Positions 7,662 through 17,449 of a DNA stretch of 51,647 bases are shown one piece after another. Source of the DNA: Gluconobacter sphaericus NBRC 12467 (GTDB taxonomy: Bacteria > Pseudomonadota > Alphaproteobacteria > Acetobacterales > Acetobacteraceae). The translations under genes were made by a program, and so were the position numbers. The stretch spans positions 1 through 51,647 of the forward strand of contig NZ_BJMK01000012.1 of NCBI RefSeq assembly GCF_006539125.1, given 5' to 3'. How positions within the stretch are numbered: the stretch's first letter is position 1; each line of letters starts with the position of its first letter. The notes beneath the pieces are model-generated. The model was not told the origin of the DNA. It searched no databases and saw only the letters and a list, made by a program, of their open reading frames with translations.

Positions 7662-9935
7662 ATGACTTCTGGTCTACTGACGCCGATCAAGGTTACGAAA
7701 AAGCGCCTCCTCAGCTGCGCCGCCGCACTGGCGTTCTCGGCAGCTGTGCCCGTCGCTTTCGCACAGGAAGATACCGGCGCAGCAATCACAAGCGCCGATA
7801 ATGGCGGCCATGCCGGGGACTGGATGTCTTATGGCCGTTCCTATTCCGAGCAGCGTTATAGCCCGCTCGACCAGATCAACACGGACAACGTCGGCAAGCT
7901 GAAGCTCGCCTGGCACTATGATCTGGACACGAACCGCGGCCAGGAAGGCACTCCCCTGATCGTCAATGGCGTCATGTACGCCACGACCAACTGGAGCAAG
8001 ATGAAGGCGCTGGATGCAGCGACCGGCAAGCTCCTGTGGTCCTACGATCCGAAGGTTCCGGGCAACATCGCTGACCGTGGCTGCTGTGACACGGTCAGCC
8101 GTGGTGCCGCCTACTGGAACGGCAAGGTTTATTTCGGCACGTTCGACGGCCGTCTAATCGCGCTCGACGCCAAGACCGGCAAGCTGGTCTGGAGCGTCTA
8201 CACGATCCCCAAGGAGGCCCAACTCGGCCACCAGCGCTCCTACACGGTTGACGGTGCTCCCCGTATCGCCAAAGGCAAAGTCCTGATCGGCAACGGTGGT
8301 GCAGAATTCGGTGCCCGTGGCTTCGTCTCTGCCTTCGACGCAGAAACCGGCAAGCTCGACTGGCGCTTCTTCACTGTTCCGAACCCCGAGAACAAGCCTG
8401 ACGGCGCAGCCTCCGACGACATCCTAATGTCCAAGGCTTACCCGACCTGGGGCAAGAACGGTGCCTGGAAGCAGCAGGGCGGCGGCGGTACCGTCTGGGA
8501 TTCGCTCGTCTATGACCCGGTGACGGACCTCGTCTATCTGGCCGTCGGCAACGGTTCGCCTTGGAACTACAAGTTCCGTTCCGAAGGCAAGGGCGACAAC
8601 CTCTTCCTCGGCAGCATTGTCGCGATCAATCCTGATACCGGCAAGTACGTCTGGCATTTCCAGGAAACGCCGATGGACCAGTGGGATTACACTTCGGTCC
8701 AGCAGATCATGACGCTCGACATGCCGGTCAACGGCGAAATGCGCCATGTGATCGTTCATGCTCCGAAGAACGGCTTCTTCTACATCATCGATGCCAAGAC
8801 GGGTAAGTTCATCACCGGCAAGCCCTACACCTACGAGAACTGGGCCAACGGTCTGGATCCTGTTACGGGTCGTCCGAACTACGTGCCTGATGCTCTGTGG
8901 ACGCTGACAGGCAAGCCCTGGCTCGGCCTTCCGGGCGAGCTGGGTGGCCATAACTTCGCCGCCATGGCCTACAGCCCGAAGACGAAGCTGGTCTACATCC
9001 CGGCACAGCAGATCCCGCTCCTGTACGATGGCCAGAAAGGCGGCTTCAAGGCGTATCATGACGCCTGGAACCTCGGCCTCGACATGAACAAGATCGGCCT
9101 CTTCGACGACAAAGATCCAGCACACGTCGCCGCCAAGCAGGACTTCCTGAAGGTTCTCAAGGGCTGGACGCTGGCCTGGGATCCCGTGAAGATGGCACCG
9201 GCCTTCACGATCAACCACAAGGGTCCGTGGAACGGTGGTATCGTTGCCACGGCCGGTAACGTGATCTTCCAGGGTCTGGCGAACGGCGAATTCCACGCCT
9301 ACGACGCCACGAACGGCAACGATCTCTATTCCTTCCCCGCACAGAGCGCGATCATCGCTCCGCCAGTAACCTATATGGCCAACGGCAAGCAGTATGTCGC
9401 AGTTGAAGTGGGCTGGGGCGGCATCTATCCGTTCCTGTACGGCGGCGTTGCCCGCACTTCAGGCTGGACGGTCAACCACTCCCGCGTGATCGCCTTCTCG
9501 CTCGACGGCAAGGACAACCTGCCTGCGAAGAACGAACTGGGCTTCACCCCGGTCAAGCCGGTTCCGACCTATGACGAAGCCCGTCAGAAGAACGGATACT
9601 TCCTGTATCAGACGTTCTGCTCGGCCTGCCATGGCGACAACGGAATCTCCGGTGGCGTTCTTCCTGACCTCCGCTGGTCCGGCGCGCCGCGCGGCAAGGA
9701 AAGCTTCTACAAGCTCGTTGGTCGCGGTGCTCTGACAGCCTACGGCATGGACCGCTTCGATACGTCCCTGACGCCTGACCAGATCGAGGACATCCGCAAC
9801 TTCATCGTGAAGCGTGCAAACGAATCCTATGATGAGGAAGTCAAGGCACGTCAGAACTCAACAGGCGTTCCGAACGATCAGTTCCTGAATGTCCCGCAGT
9901 CCACGGCCGATATCCCGACCGCGGATCACCCCTGA
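7662..9935 (+). CDS. adhA: PQQ-dependent alcohol dehydrogenase, subunit I (quinohemoprotein)
   Basis: Large subunit of the membrane-bound alcohol dehydrogenase that oxidises ethanol to acetaldehyde in the periplasm and passes electrons through cytochromes to ubiquinone; the enzyme of vinegar formation. The 757-aa product has a signal peptide (KKRLLSCAAALAFSAAVPVAFA), an eight-bladed PQQ propeller with repeated W-docking motifs (ATGKLLWSYDP, AKTGKLVWSVY, DTGKYVWHF), the adjacent Cys-Cys pair in RGCCDTV that contacts PQQ, and a C-terminal cytochrome c domain with one heme site CSACHG near residue 653. The start at 7662 is chosen for the signal peptide and an AGGA ten bases upstream; an upstream in-frame extension adds nothing recognisable. 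It is followed 29 bp later by adhB. The third subunit gene (adhS) is not in the window. Confidence 0.97.
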   Translation: MTSGLLTPIKVTKKRLLSCAAALAFSAAVPVAFAQEDTGAAITSADNGGHAGDWMSYGRSYSEQRYSPLDQINTDNVGKLKLAWHYDLDTNRGQEGTPLIVNGVMYATTNWSKMKALDAATGKLLWSYDPKVPGNIADRGCCDTVSRGAAYWNGKVYFGTFDGRLIALDAKTGKLVWSVYTIPKEAQLGHQRSYTVDGAPRIAKGKVLIGNGGAEFGARGFVSAFDAETGKLDWRFFTVPNPENKPDGAASDDILMSKAYPTWGKNGAWKQQGGGGTVWDSLVYDPVTDLVYLAVGNGSPWNYKFRSEGKGDNLFLGSIVAINPDTGKYVWHFQETPMDQWDYTSVQQIMTLDMPVNGEMRHVIVHAPKNGFFYIIDAKTGKFITGKPYTYENWANGLDPVTGRPNYVPDALWTLTGKPWLGLPGELGGHNFAAMAYSPKTKLVYIPAQQIPLLYDGQKGGFKAYHDAWNLGLDMNKIGLFDDKDPAHVAAKQDFLKVLKGWTLAWDPVKMAPAFTINHKGPWNGGIVATAGNVIFQGLANGEFHAYDATNGNDLYSFPAQSAIIAPPVTYMANGKQYVAVEVGWGGIYPFLYGGVARTSGWTVNHSRVIAFSLDGKDNLPAKNELGFTPVKPVPTYDEARQKNGYFLYQTFCSACHGDNGISGGVLPDLRWSGAPRGKESFYKLVGRGALTAYGMDRFDTSLTPDQIEDIRNFIVKRANESYDEEVKARQNSTGVPNDQFLNVPQSTADIPTADHP

Positions 9936-9964
9936 GGCAGCGGTTTGCATAAGGAACACGTGAC

Positions 9965-11401
9965 ATGCTGAACGCATTAACTCGGGACAGGCTGGTATCT
10001 GAGATGAAACAGGGATGGAAACTCGCGGCCGCTATCGGCCTCATGGCGGTGTCTTTCGGCGCCGCCCATGCCCAGGACGCCGATGACGCCCTGATCAAAC
10101 GTGGCGAATACGTCGCCCGCCTGTCGGACTGTATCGCCTGCCATACGGCCCTGCACGGACAGCCCTATGCGGGCGGTCTGGAGATCAAGAGCCCGATCGG
10201 CACGATCTATTCGACCAACATCACGCCGGATCCGGAACACGGTATCGGCAACTACACCCTGGAGGACTTCACGAAGGCCCTCCGCAAAGGCATCCGCAAG
10301 GATGGTGCAACGGTCTATCCGGCCATGCCCTATCCTGAATTCGCACGTCTGTCCGATGACGACATTCGCGCGATGTATGCCTTCTTCATGCACGGCGTGA
10401 AGCCGGTCGCCCAGCAGAACAAGGCTCCGGATATCAGCTGGCCTCTGTCTATGCGCTGGCCGCTGGCCATCTGGCGCGCCATGTTCGTCCCCAGCATGAC
10501 ACCAGGCGTGGACAAGAGCATCAGTGATCCGGAAGTCGCTCGCGGCGAATACCTCGTCGACGGCCCGGGCCATTGCGGCGAATGCCACACGCCCCGCGGT
10601 TTCGGAATGCAGGTCAAGGCCTACGGTACGGCTGGCGGCAACGCCTATCTGTCCGGTGGTGCTCCGATCGACAACTGGATCGCGCCGAGCCTTCGCAGCA
10701 ACAGCGACACGGGTCTGGGTCGCTGGTCTGAAGATGACATCGTCACCTTCCTCAAGAGCGGCCGCATCGACCACTCCGCCGTCTTCGGTGGCATGGCCGA
10801 CGTGGTGGCCTACAGCACGCAGCACTGGTCGGACGACGATCTGCGCGCCACAGCCAAGTACCTCAAGAGCATGCCGGCCGTACCGGAAGGCAAGAACCTC
10901 GGTCAGGATGACGGCCAGACGGTCGCTCTGCTGAACAAGGGTGGTCAGGGCAACGCCGGTGCGGAAGTCTATCTGCACAACTGCGCCATCTGCCACATGA
11001 ACGATGGTTCTGGCGTCAACCGCATGTTCCCGCCGCTGGCAGGCAACCCGGTCGTCATTACCGACGATCCGACGTCGCTCGCCAATGTCGTGGCCTTCGG
11101 TGGCATCCTTCCCCCGACCAACAGCGCACCGTCCGCTGTTGCCATGCCCGGGTTCAAGAATCACCTCTCCGACCAGCAGATGGCCGATGTCGTGAACTTC
11201 ATGCGCAAGGGCTGGGGTAACAACGCACCAGGCACAGTGTCTGCTGCCGATATCCAGAAACTGCGTACGACAGGCGCTCCGGTCTCCACAGCTGGCTGGA
11301 ACGTCTCCAGCCAGGGCTGGATGGCCTATGTGCCGCAGCCTTACGGCGCAGGCTGGACCTTCTCCCCGCAGACCCACACCGGCGTGGACGACGCACAGTA
11401 A
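9965..11401 (+). CDS. adhB: Alcohol dehydrogenase cytochrome c subunit II (tri-heme)
   Basis: Membrane-anchored tri-heme cytochrome c that carries electrons from AdhA to ubiquinone. Length 478 aa. A signal peptide (WKLAAAIGLMAVSFGAAHA) is followed by three CxxCH heme sites: CIACHT near residue 56, CGECHT near 205 and CAICHM near 340. The N-terminal residues before the signal (MLNALTRDRLVSEMKQG) are kept because they match what I recall of the G. oxydans protein; a second ATG at 10004 would also give a signal. It forms an operon with adhA and ends in a strong terminator. Confidence 0.97.
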   Translation: MLNALTRDRLVSEMKQGWKLAAAIGLMAVSFGAAHAQDADDALIKRGEYVARLSDCIACHTALHGQPYAGGLEIKSPIGTIYSTNITPDPEHGIGNYTLEDFTKALRKGIRKDGATVYPAMPYPEFARLSDDDIRAMYAFFMHGVKPVAQQNKAPDISWPLSMRWPLAIWRAMFVPSMTPGVDKSISDPEVARGEYLVDGPGHCGECHTPRGFGMQVKAYGTAGGNAYLSGGAPIDNWIAPSLRSNSDTGLGRWSEDDIVTFLKSGRIDHSAVFGGMADVVAYSTQHWSDDDLRATAKYLKSMPAVPEGKNLGQDDGQTVALLNKGGQGNAGAEVYLHNCAICHMNDGSGVNRMFPPLAGNPVVITDDPTSLANVVAFGGILPPTNSAPSAVAMPGFKNHLSDQQMADVVNFMRKGWGNNAPGTVSAADIQKLRTTGAPVSTAGWNVSSQGWMAYVPQPYGAGWTFSPQTHTGVDDAQ

Positions 11402-11430
11402 GCGTCCCCACCCCTGTCAGTCTGAAAGAA

Positions 11431-11461
11431 AGGGCGGATCGGAAACGGTCCGCCTTTTTTC
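11431..11461 (+). terminator. Intrinsic terminator of adhAB
   Basis: Stem GGCGGATC / GGTCCGCC (one G-T pair) with loop GGAAAC and a run of seven T, 30 bp after the adhB stop. A classic Rho-independent terminator that insulates mnmE. Confidence 0.9.
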
Positions 11462-11515
11462 GTACCTGCGCGCAGGGCATTTCACTATGGAGCCACCTGC
11501 ACTACATAGAAACCT

Positions 11516-12829
11516 ATGACGCGCTCATCCCTTCCGGACGTCCCTGACAATACGCCACAGGTCATTTTTGCCCTAGCCACAGGTCCCTCCCGTGCTGCCA
11601 TCGCGATCATTCGCGCCAGCGGTCCAGGCTGTGATACGATCCTGAAGACGCTCTGTAACGGACGCTTGCCCGAACCACGGCGCGCCAGCCTGCGCACCCT
11701 GCGCAAGAGCGAAGACGTGCTCGATCATGCCGTCGCCCTCTGGCTCCCCGGCCCCAACTCCTACACCGGGGAAGACGGCTTCGAGCTGCACCTCCATGCT
11801 GGCCCCGCCATCATCGCCCGCGTAGCCGACGCCCTCACCGATCTAGGAGCCCGCCCCGCCGAACCCGGCGAATTCACACGCCGCGCCGTGCAGAAAGGAA
11901 GACTGGATCTCCTTCAGGCCGAAGCCATTGCCGACCTCGTGGACGCTGAAACCGAAAGCCAGCGCAAACAGGCCCTCCGCCAGGCCGACGGCGCCCTGAG
12001 CCGCCTGTATGATGACTGGGCACAGCGCCTGCGTCTCGTCCTTGCCCATCAGGAAGCCCTGATTGACTTCCCGGACGAAGACCTTCCGCAGGACGTGGAA
12101 GACGGACTGGTCGAGGAACTCTCGAAACTCCAGACCGAAATGTCCGCCCATCTTCAGGACAATCGCGGCGAACTCATGCGCCAGGGCCTGACCGTGGTGA
12201 TCGCAGGCTCGCCCAATGTCGGAAAATCCAGCCTTCTCAATACGTTATCCGGAACCGACTCTGCTATCGTCACTCATCGCGCAGGCACCACACGGGACGC
12301 CATAGCAATAGACTGGACTCTGGACGGCGTCCGCCTGCGTCTGATCGACACGGCAGGCCTGCGCGAGACGGAAGACGAAATCGAGGCCGAAGGCATCCGC
12401 CGCGCGCTGTTTCACGTGAAACAGGCGGACGTGCTTCTCCACCTGATCGGCCCGGATGAAAGCCTCGACACCCTTTCCGGACAGGAAATTCGCATCCGGA
12501 CGAAAATCGACATCGCACCAGCCCCGCCCGGCATGTTAGGGATCAGCACGCAGTCCGGCGAAGGACTTGATGCGCTGCGTCAGGTCCTGTCCGAACGGGT
12601 GTCCGAACTCATGGCCGGTTCAACCGCGCCTCCGCTGACCCGCGCCAGACACCGCGCCGGAATCCAGGAGGCCGCAACCCATCTGGATCAGGCCCGGACC
12701 GCGACATGGCCGGAACTGCGGGGCGAAGAACTCCGGCTGTCCATGCTGGCTCTGGGGCGTCTGACCGGACGTGTTGATGTTGAATCCCTGCTCGATGCGA
12801 TTTTCGGGCAGTTCTGTATCGGGAAGTAG
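11516..12829 (+). CDS. mnmE: tRNA uridine-34 modification GTPase MnmE
   Basis: GTPase that with MnmG modifies the wobble uridine (cmnm5/nm5U34) of tRNAs reading NNA/NNG codons. 437 aa: N-terminal tetrahydrofolate-binding domain ([49 protein letters not shown]), helical domain, then a G domain with P-loop [12 protein letters not shown] near 231, DTAGLRE, and the conserved C-terminal FCIGK whose Cys is required. The segment encoding FHVKQ in the G domain carries a perfect parS palindrome. It precedes mnmG by 3 bp, so the two are coupled. Confidence 0.96.
   Translation: MTRSSLPDVPDNTPQVIFALATGPSRAAIAIIRASGPGCDTILKTLCNGRLPEPRRASLRTLRKSEDVLDHAVALWLPGPNSYTGEDGFELHLHAGPAIIARVADALTDLGARPAEPGEFTRRAVQKGRLDLLQAEAIADLVDAETESQRKQALRQADGALSRLYDDWAQRLRLVLAHQEALIDFPDEDLPQDVEDGLVEELSKLQTEMSAHLQDNRGELMRQGLTVVIAGSPNVGKSSLLNTLSGTDSAIVTHRAGTTRDAIAIDWTLDGVRLRLIDTAGLRETEDEIEAEGIRRALFHVKQADVLLHLIGPDESLDTLSGQEIRIRTKIDIAPAPPGMLGISTQSGEGLDALRQVLSERVSELMAGSTAPPLTRARHRAGIQEAATHLDQARTATWPELRGEELRLSMLALGRLTGRVDVESLLDAIFGQFCIGK
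12408..12423. other. parS: parS centromere site (perfect), inside mnmE
   Basis: TGTTTCACGTGAAACA, a perfect 16-bp palindrome identical to the broad bacterial parS consensus bound by ParB. It lies in the coding sequence of mnmE and about 3.7 kb from parB. Confidence 0.9.
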
Positions 12830-12832
12830 GTT

Positions 12833-14689
12833 GTGAGCGATTTCGACGTCATCGTGATCGGCGGCGGTCATGCCGGATGTGAAGCTGCAGCGGCATCGGC
12901 CCGTTTCGGCGCGCGCACCCTACTGCTCACCCATCGGCTTGAAACGATCGGCGCCATGTCCTGCAACCCAGCCATCGGCGGGATCGGCAAGGGCCATCTC
13001 GTGCGCGAAATCGACGCGCTCGACGGCCTGATGGGTAAAGCCGCAGACCGCGCAGGCATCCATTTCAAACTGCTCAACCGCTCCAAGGGCCCGGCCGTTC
13101 ATGGCCCCCGCGCCCAGGCTGACCGCTCCCTCTACCGCGCCGCCATTCAGGATCTGCTCGCCGCCACACCCAATCTGACGACCATCGAAGGCGCCGCCGG
13201 AGACCTGATCGAAGAGAACGGCCACATCACAGGCGTCATCTGCGAAGATGGCCGCACGTTTCGTTGCGGTGCCGTCGTGCTGACCGCCGGAACCTTCCTG
13301 CGCGGCGTCATCCATGTCGGCCACACCCAGACGGAAGCCGGACGCATCGGCGAGGCTCCAGCCAAACGTCTGGGCGAACGGCTTTATGCGCTTGGCCTCC
13401 AAATGGGCCGCCTCAAGACCGGCACGCCCCCCCGTCTGGCCAAAGACAGCATCGACTGGGAAAACCTCCCGGCCGACCCCGGCGATGCCGAGCCTGAAGC
13501 CTTCAGCCCCATGACGACGGCCATCACTAATCCGCAGGTCGTCTGCCGCATTACCCAGACCACCGCCGCGACCCACAGGATCATCAACGAAAACCTGCAC
13601 CGCTCGGCCATGTATGGCGGCGCCATCGCCGGTCGTGGCCCGCGCTACTGCCCGTCCATCGAAGACAAGGTCGTCCGTTTCGCCGACCGCAGTTCGCATC
13701 AGGTCTTTCTCGAACCCGAAGCCCTGCCCGGAAATCCGGGCGGCGATCTGGTCTATCCCAACGGTATCAGCACCAGCCTGCCTGCCGACGTGCAGGCCGC
13801 CATGATCACGACCATGCCCGGTCTGGAAAACGCCCGCATCGTCACCGCAGGCTATGCTGTCGAATATGATTACGTGGACCCTCGCGAACTTCTGCCGTCC
13901 CTGCAACTGCGTCGCCTGCCGGGCCTATATCTGGCCGGACAGATCAATGGCACAACCGGCTATGAAGAAGCAGGCGCACAGGGCCTCCTCGCAGGACTGA
14001 ACGCCGCCCGCGCCACGGCTGGCAACGAGGCCCTCACGCTGGATCGCAGCGACGCCTATCTCGGCGTCATGATCGACGACCTGACACTGCACGGCATCAG
14101 CGAACCCTATCGCATGTTCACGTCCCGCGCCGAGTATCGTCTCACCTTACGCGCCGATAACGCCGACCTGCGCCTGACACCCAAAGGCATCGCCGCAGGC
14201 TGCGTCTTGCCCGAACGCGAAGCCGCTTTCACCACCCAGAAAGCCGAACTCGACGCCGCCATGGCCCGCGCCGCCGAAACAACCTTCCTGCCGCAGGCCC
14301 TCCGCGACGTCGGTTTCGAAGTCTCTCTGGATGGCCGCCGGCGCACGGTTCTGGATGTCCTCGCCAGCAACGGCGACCACACGATCCTGAACACGCTGGC
14401 CCCGTGGTTCGGCGAACTTCCCCTGCGCGTCCGCCGCCATGTCGAGACCGAGGCCCGCTATGGCGGCTATCTTCACCGGCAGGATCGTGAAATTCGACAG
14501 CTCGCATCGGAAAGTGCCATCGCCCTTCCGGCCGATCTGGATTACACTGCCATCGGCGGCCTGAGCAGCGAAATGCGCGAGCGTTTTTCCCAGGCCCGCC
14601 CGACCAGTTTCGCCGCAGCACAGCGCGTGCGCGGGGTCACACCTGCCGCGCTGGTCGCCCTGCTGGCCCATGTAAGGACCCTGTCATGA
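12833..14689 (+). CDS. mnmG: tRNA uridine-34 modification FAD enzyme MnmG (GidA)
   Basis: FAD-dependent partner of MnmE in wobble-uridine carboxymethylaminomethylation. 618 aa, typical. FAD-binding fold at the N-terminus ([20 protein letters not shown]), GidA signatures [23 protein letters not shown] and LKTGTPPRL, and [24 protein letters not shown] in the middle; C-terminal helical domain binds MnmE and tRNA. GTG start three bases after mnmE; its TGA overlaps the ATG of rsmG. The gene order mnmE-mnmG-rsmG-parA-parB is the standard near-origin block. Confidence 0.97.
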   Translation: MSDFDVIVIGGGHAGCEAAAASARFGARTLLLTHRLETIGAMSCNPAIGGIGKGHLVREIDALDGLMGKAADRAGIHFKLLNRSKGPAVHGPRAQADRSLYRAAIQDLLAATPNLTTIEGAAGDLIEENGHITGVICEDGRTFRCGAVVLTAGTFLRGVIHVGHTQTEAGRIGEAPAKRLGERLYALGLQMGRLKTGTPPRLAKDSIDWENLPADPGDAEPEAFSPMTTAITNPQVVCRITQTTAATHRIINENLHRSAMYGGAIAGRGPRYCPSIEDKVVRFADRSSHQVFLEPEALPGNPGGDLVYPNGISTSLPADVQAAMITTMPGLENARIVTAGYAVEYDYVDPRELLPSLQLRRLPGLYLAGQINGTTGYEEAGAQGLLAGLNAARATAGNEALTLDRSDAYLGVMIDDLTLHGISEPYRMFTSRAEYRLTLRADNADLRLTPKGIAAGCVLPEREAAFTTQKAELDAAMARAAETTFLPQALRDVGFEVSLDGRRRTVLDVLASNGDHTILNTLAPWFGELPLRVRRHVETEARYGGYLHRQDREIRQLASESAIALPADLDYTAIGGLSSEMRERFSQARPTSFAAAQRVRGVTPAALVALLAHVRTLS

Positions 14690-15267
14690 CCACCGTTTCA
14701 CGTGAAACACACGAAAGGCTGGAGCGCTTCGCCGACCTGCTCGTGCAGTGGAACGCGAAAATCAATCTCGTCAGCCCGCGGGACATCGCCCAGCTCTGGC
14801 CCCGCCATATCGAGGACAGCCTCCAGCTTGCCGAACTGATCCCCGAAGGTGCCACCATCACTGATCTGGGTTCGGGCGGCGGTTTTCCGGCCATCATTCT
14901 GGCCATCGCCACAGGCAACCCGGTCACCCTGATCGAATCGGACCAGCGCAAATGTGCCTTCCTGCGGGAAGCCGGACGCATCTGCGACGCGAAGGTCACG
15001 GTCATCGCCAAACGTATCGAAGCCGCCAGCCCCCCTCCGGCCGACATCATCACGGCCCGGGCGCTGGCCCCCCTCAACAGGCTCCTGGACTGGGCACGGC
15101 CATTGCTGAAAGAAGACGGGTTCTGCCTGTTTCTGAAAGGTCAGAAGGCGCAGGCCGAGTTGACCGAGGCAAGCACCGACTGGCACATGAGCCACACCAT
15201 TGTTCCCAGCCGCACCGACCCCGGCGGAGCCATCATCAAGGTCAGTGATTTCAAGCGTGTCGTCTAA
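14686..15267 (+). CDS. rsmG: 16S rRNA (guanine-527-N7)-methyltransferase RsmG (GidB)
   Basis: AdoMet-dependent methyltransferase that makes m7G527 in 16S rRNA. 193 aa. The SAM motif [17 protein letters not shown] is clear near residue 64-80, and [17 protein letters not shown] matches family positions. The start overlaps mnmG by 4 bp (ATGA). The first codons (VSRET) are formed by a parS-like palindrome, a feature also seen in rsmG of other bacteria. The parA start lies within or just before its end. Confidence 0.95.
   Translation: MTTVSRETHERLERFADLLVQWNAKINLVSPRDIAQLWPRHIEDSLQLAELIPEGATITDLGSGGGFPAIILAIATGNPVTLIESDQRKCAFLREAGRICDAKVTVIAKRIEAASPPPADIITARALAPLNRLLDWARPLLKEDGFCLFLKGQKAQAELTEASTDWHMSHTIVPSRTDPGGAIIKVSDFKRVV
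14694..14709. other. parS: parS-like site at the start of rsmG
   Basis: CGTTTCACGTGAAACA, matching the 16-bp parS consensus at all but the first base. It sits 9 bp into rsmG and 2.3 kb from the perfect site in mnmE. Confidence 0.85.
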
Positions 15268-16060
15268 AACCGAATCCCCCACCACCCGGATCATTGCCGT
15301 CACCAACCAGAAGGGAGGCGTCGGCAAGACCACCACCACCATCAATCTGGCCGCCGGTCTGGCCCGTCAGGGGCAGCGCGTCCTGCTCGTGGATCTGGAC
15401 CCACAGGGCAACGCCTCCACCGGACTTGGCATCGACTACGACCAGCGCAACACCGGCACCTATGCCGCGCTGATGGTCGAAGCCGAACCCCACGCTCTGC
15501 CTCAACAGACCGCGTTCGAGAATCTCTCAATCATCACGGCCAACAACGAACTGGCCGGCGCAGAGCTTGAAATGATCGGGGACGAGCGCCGCGAATACCG
15601 TCTGCGCGACGCCCTTCATGCGCTGCAAGGCGATTACGACACGATCCTGATCGACTGTCCGCCCAGCCTCGGTCTGCTAACGCTCAACGCATTGGTCGCG
15701 TCCGACAGCGTCATCGTGCCGCTGCAATGCGAGTTCTTTGCGCTCGAAGGCATCAGCCAGCTCGTCCGCACCATCGACCGCGTCCGCCGCGCCTTCAATG
15801 CAGACCTGCATCTCGAAGGCATCATCCTGACGATGTACGACCGGCGCAACAACCTGTCCGAACTCGTGGCGCAGGATGCGCGCGGCTTTTTTGGCGATCA
15901 GGTGTTCGAGACGATCATTCCGCGCAACATCCGCATTTCCGAAGCCCAGAGCCATGGCTCTCCGGTGCTGGATTACGACGCCCGCTCCACAGGCGCCATC
16001 GCCTATCTGGCGCTGGCGGACGAACTGATCAAACGCAACAAGAACAAAACAAAGGCGTAA
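15245..16060 (+). CDS. parA: Chromosome partitioning ATPase ParA
   Basis: Deviant Walker A ATPase that segregates replicated origins with ParB bound at parS. The P-loop TNQKGGVGKTTTTINLA is near the N-terminus, followed by VLLVDLDPQGNAS and TILIDCPPSLGLLTLNAL. About 271 aa, normal for chromosomal ParA (Soj). The start is uncertain: no ATG is available before the P-loop, and GTG codons at 15245 and 15257 are candidates; 15245 is closer to an AAGG at 15238, but 15257 gives a cleaner N-terminus. It overlaps the rsmG end and is followed 6 bp later by parB. Confidence 0.93.
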   Translation: MISSVSSKTESPTTRIIAVTNQKGGVGKTTTTINLAAGLARQGQRVLLVDLDPQGNASTGLGIDYDQRNTGTYAALMVEAEPHALPQQTAFENLSIITANNELAGAELEMIGDERREYRLRDALHALQGDYDTILIDCPPSLGLLTLNALVASDSVIVPLQCEFFALEGISQLVRTIDRVRRAFNADLHLEGIILTMYDRRNNLSELVAQDARGFFGDQVFETIIPRNIRISEAQSHGSPVLDYDARSTGAIAYLALADELIKRNKNKTKA

Positions 16061-16066
16061 CCGGCG

Positions 16067-16942
16067 ATGGCCAAAAAGGACAGTTCCCCGCGTCTTGGTC
16101 GCGGCCTCGCAGCCCTTCTGGGCGATCAGGCGCCGCAACTGGCCCGCGCCACGCGCGCAAACGCCCAGCCGCAGCAGCATTCGTCCCTGCCCGTGGATGT
16201 TCTGGCCCCAAGCCCCTTCCAGCCGCGACAGGACATGAACCCCGAACGCCTGTCCGAACTGGCCGATTCCATCCGCTCACGCGGCGTCCTGCAACCCCTG
16301 CTCGTCCGCCCCGATCCGGAAAAGCTAGGTCATTACCAGATCATCGCTGGTGAGCGCCGCTGGCGCGCCTCACAGCTTGCAGGCCTGCACAGTGTCCCCG
16401 TCCATATCCGCGAACTGGATGACACGGACGCGATGGCCGCAGCCCTGGTCGAGAACCTCCAGCGCGCGGATCTCAACCCGATCGAAGAAGCCGAAGGCCT
16501 GCAACGCCTCGTCACGGACTATACTCTGACGCAGGAAGAATTGGCCGGTGCCGTCGGCAAGTCCCGCCCGCACATCACCAACACCATGCGCCTGCTGAAC
16601 CTGCCGCCGGAAGTCCGGGCCTACGTCCGCAGCGGCACCCTCACGGCCGGTCACGCCCGCGCGCTGCTGACGCACCCCGATCCGGTCGCCGCAGCCAAAA
16701 TCGTCATAGCCCGTGGCCTCAACGTGCGTCAGACGGAAGCCCTTTCTGGCGGCAAAGACATCCAGACACCGGCTAAAAAGGCACGGGATGCGGAAATCCT
16801 TCAGATCGAAAACGACCTGTCCTCCCGCCTCGGACTGAAGGTCCATATTTCCTATAATGGAAAAAAAGGTGGCTCCCTGAAGATCGATTATACGTCCCTT
16901 GAGCAGTTCGAGAGCGTGATGCGCCTCCTCAACCGCAGATAA
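16067..16942 (+). CDS. parB: Chromosome partitioning protein ParB
   Basis: CTP-dependent DNA clamp that loads at parS and spreads. 291 aa. N-terminal basic peptide RLGRGLAALLG is the ParA-activating element; the ParB/Spo0J core follows with SPFQPRQDM, the CTP-binding GERRWRA motif and ALVENLQRADLNPIEEA; then the helix-turn-helix (TQEELAGAVGKSRPHITNTMRLL) and a C-terminal dimerisation domain. Last gene of the mnmE-parB operon. Confidence 0.96.
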   Translation: MAKKDSSPRLGRGLAALLGDQAPQLARATRANAQPQQHSSLPVDVLAPSPFQPRQDMNPERLSELADSIRSRGVLQPLLVRPDPEKLGHYQIIAGERRWRASQLAGLHSVPVHIRELDDTDAMAAALVENLQRADLNPIEEAEGLQRLVTDYTLTQEELAGAVGKSRPHITNTMRLLNLPPEVRAYVRSGTLTAGHARALLTHPDPVAAAKIVIARGLNVRQTEALSGGKDIQTPAKKARDAEILQIENDLSSRLGLKVHISYNGKKGGSLKIDYTSLEQFESVMRLLNRR

Positions 16943-17007
16943 GACATTGAAATTAAAGGGATTTTCATATTTTCAGCACTAAACTTCATGAAAAAATAAA
17001 AAACCCC

Positions 17008-17037
17008 TTGCTACCCTGGACAGAATACCGCTATAAG
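17008..17037 (+). promoter_or_regulatory. Sigma-70-type promoter of tRNA-Lys
   Basis: TTGCTA and TATAAG separated by 18 bp, ending 24 bp before the mature tRNA 5' end. The placement fits a short tRNA leader. Confidence 0.5.
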
Positions 17038-17061
17038 CCGCTCCACCGGTAGACGGGCCAT

Positions 17062-17137
<76 letters not shown>

Positions 17138-17449
17138 TGCCCGTCTCCGGTTATTCCAGAAAATTTTCAGATCCTGAATATTCTTTTCTCAGGAACAGAG
17201 AACTCTCTGCAGCCGTCTGTATTTTCCAGAAATTCCCAAACCTATCCTGCCGGACGTCAATTTCTCCGCTCCCATGATGCTAGGCCCCCTTTTCGTCCGT
17301 TAAAGTCGACACATAATACCTCTCATGGATAAACCTCCACATCCTCATTCCGGATAAGATACGTTTTTCCTGATTGCATCGAAAATTAAACTTGATTTTC
17401 CATATTTCAATTTTTACAAAACATAACAGTACGTAAAATAGATGATACT
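17138..17449. other. AT-rich intergenic region before the CHASE2 gene
   Basis: About 310 bp without a supportable gene. Small frames here are read-through of the tRNA. The last 100 bp are strongly AT-rich and probably hold the promoter of the following operon, but I see no convincing -35/-10 pair. Confidence 0.4.

Noticed and set aside
9977-11377. 466-codon open frame antisense to adhB
   Set aside because: Shadow of a well-supported cytochrome gene with three heme motifs; no recognisable protein features.
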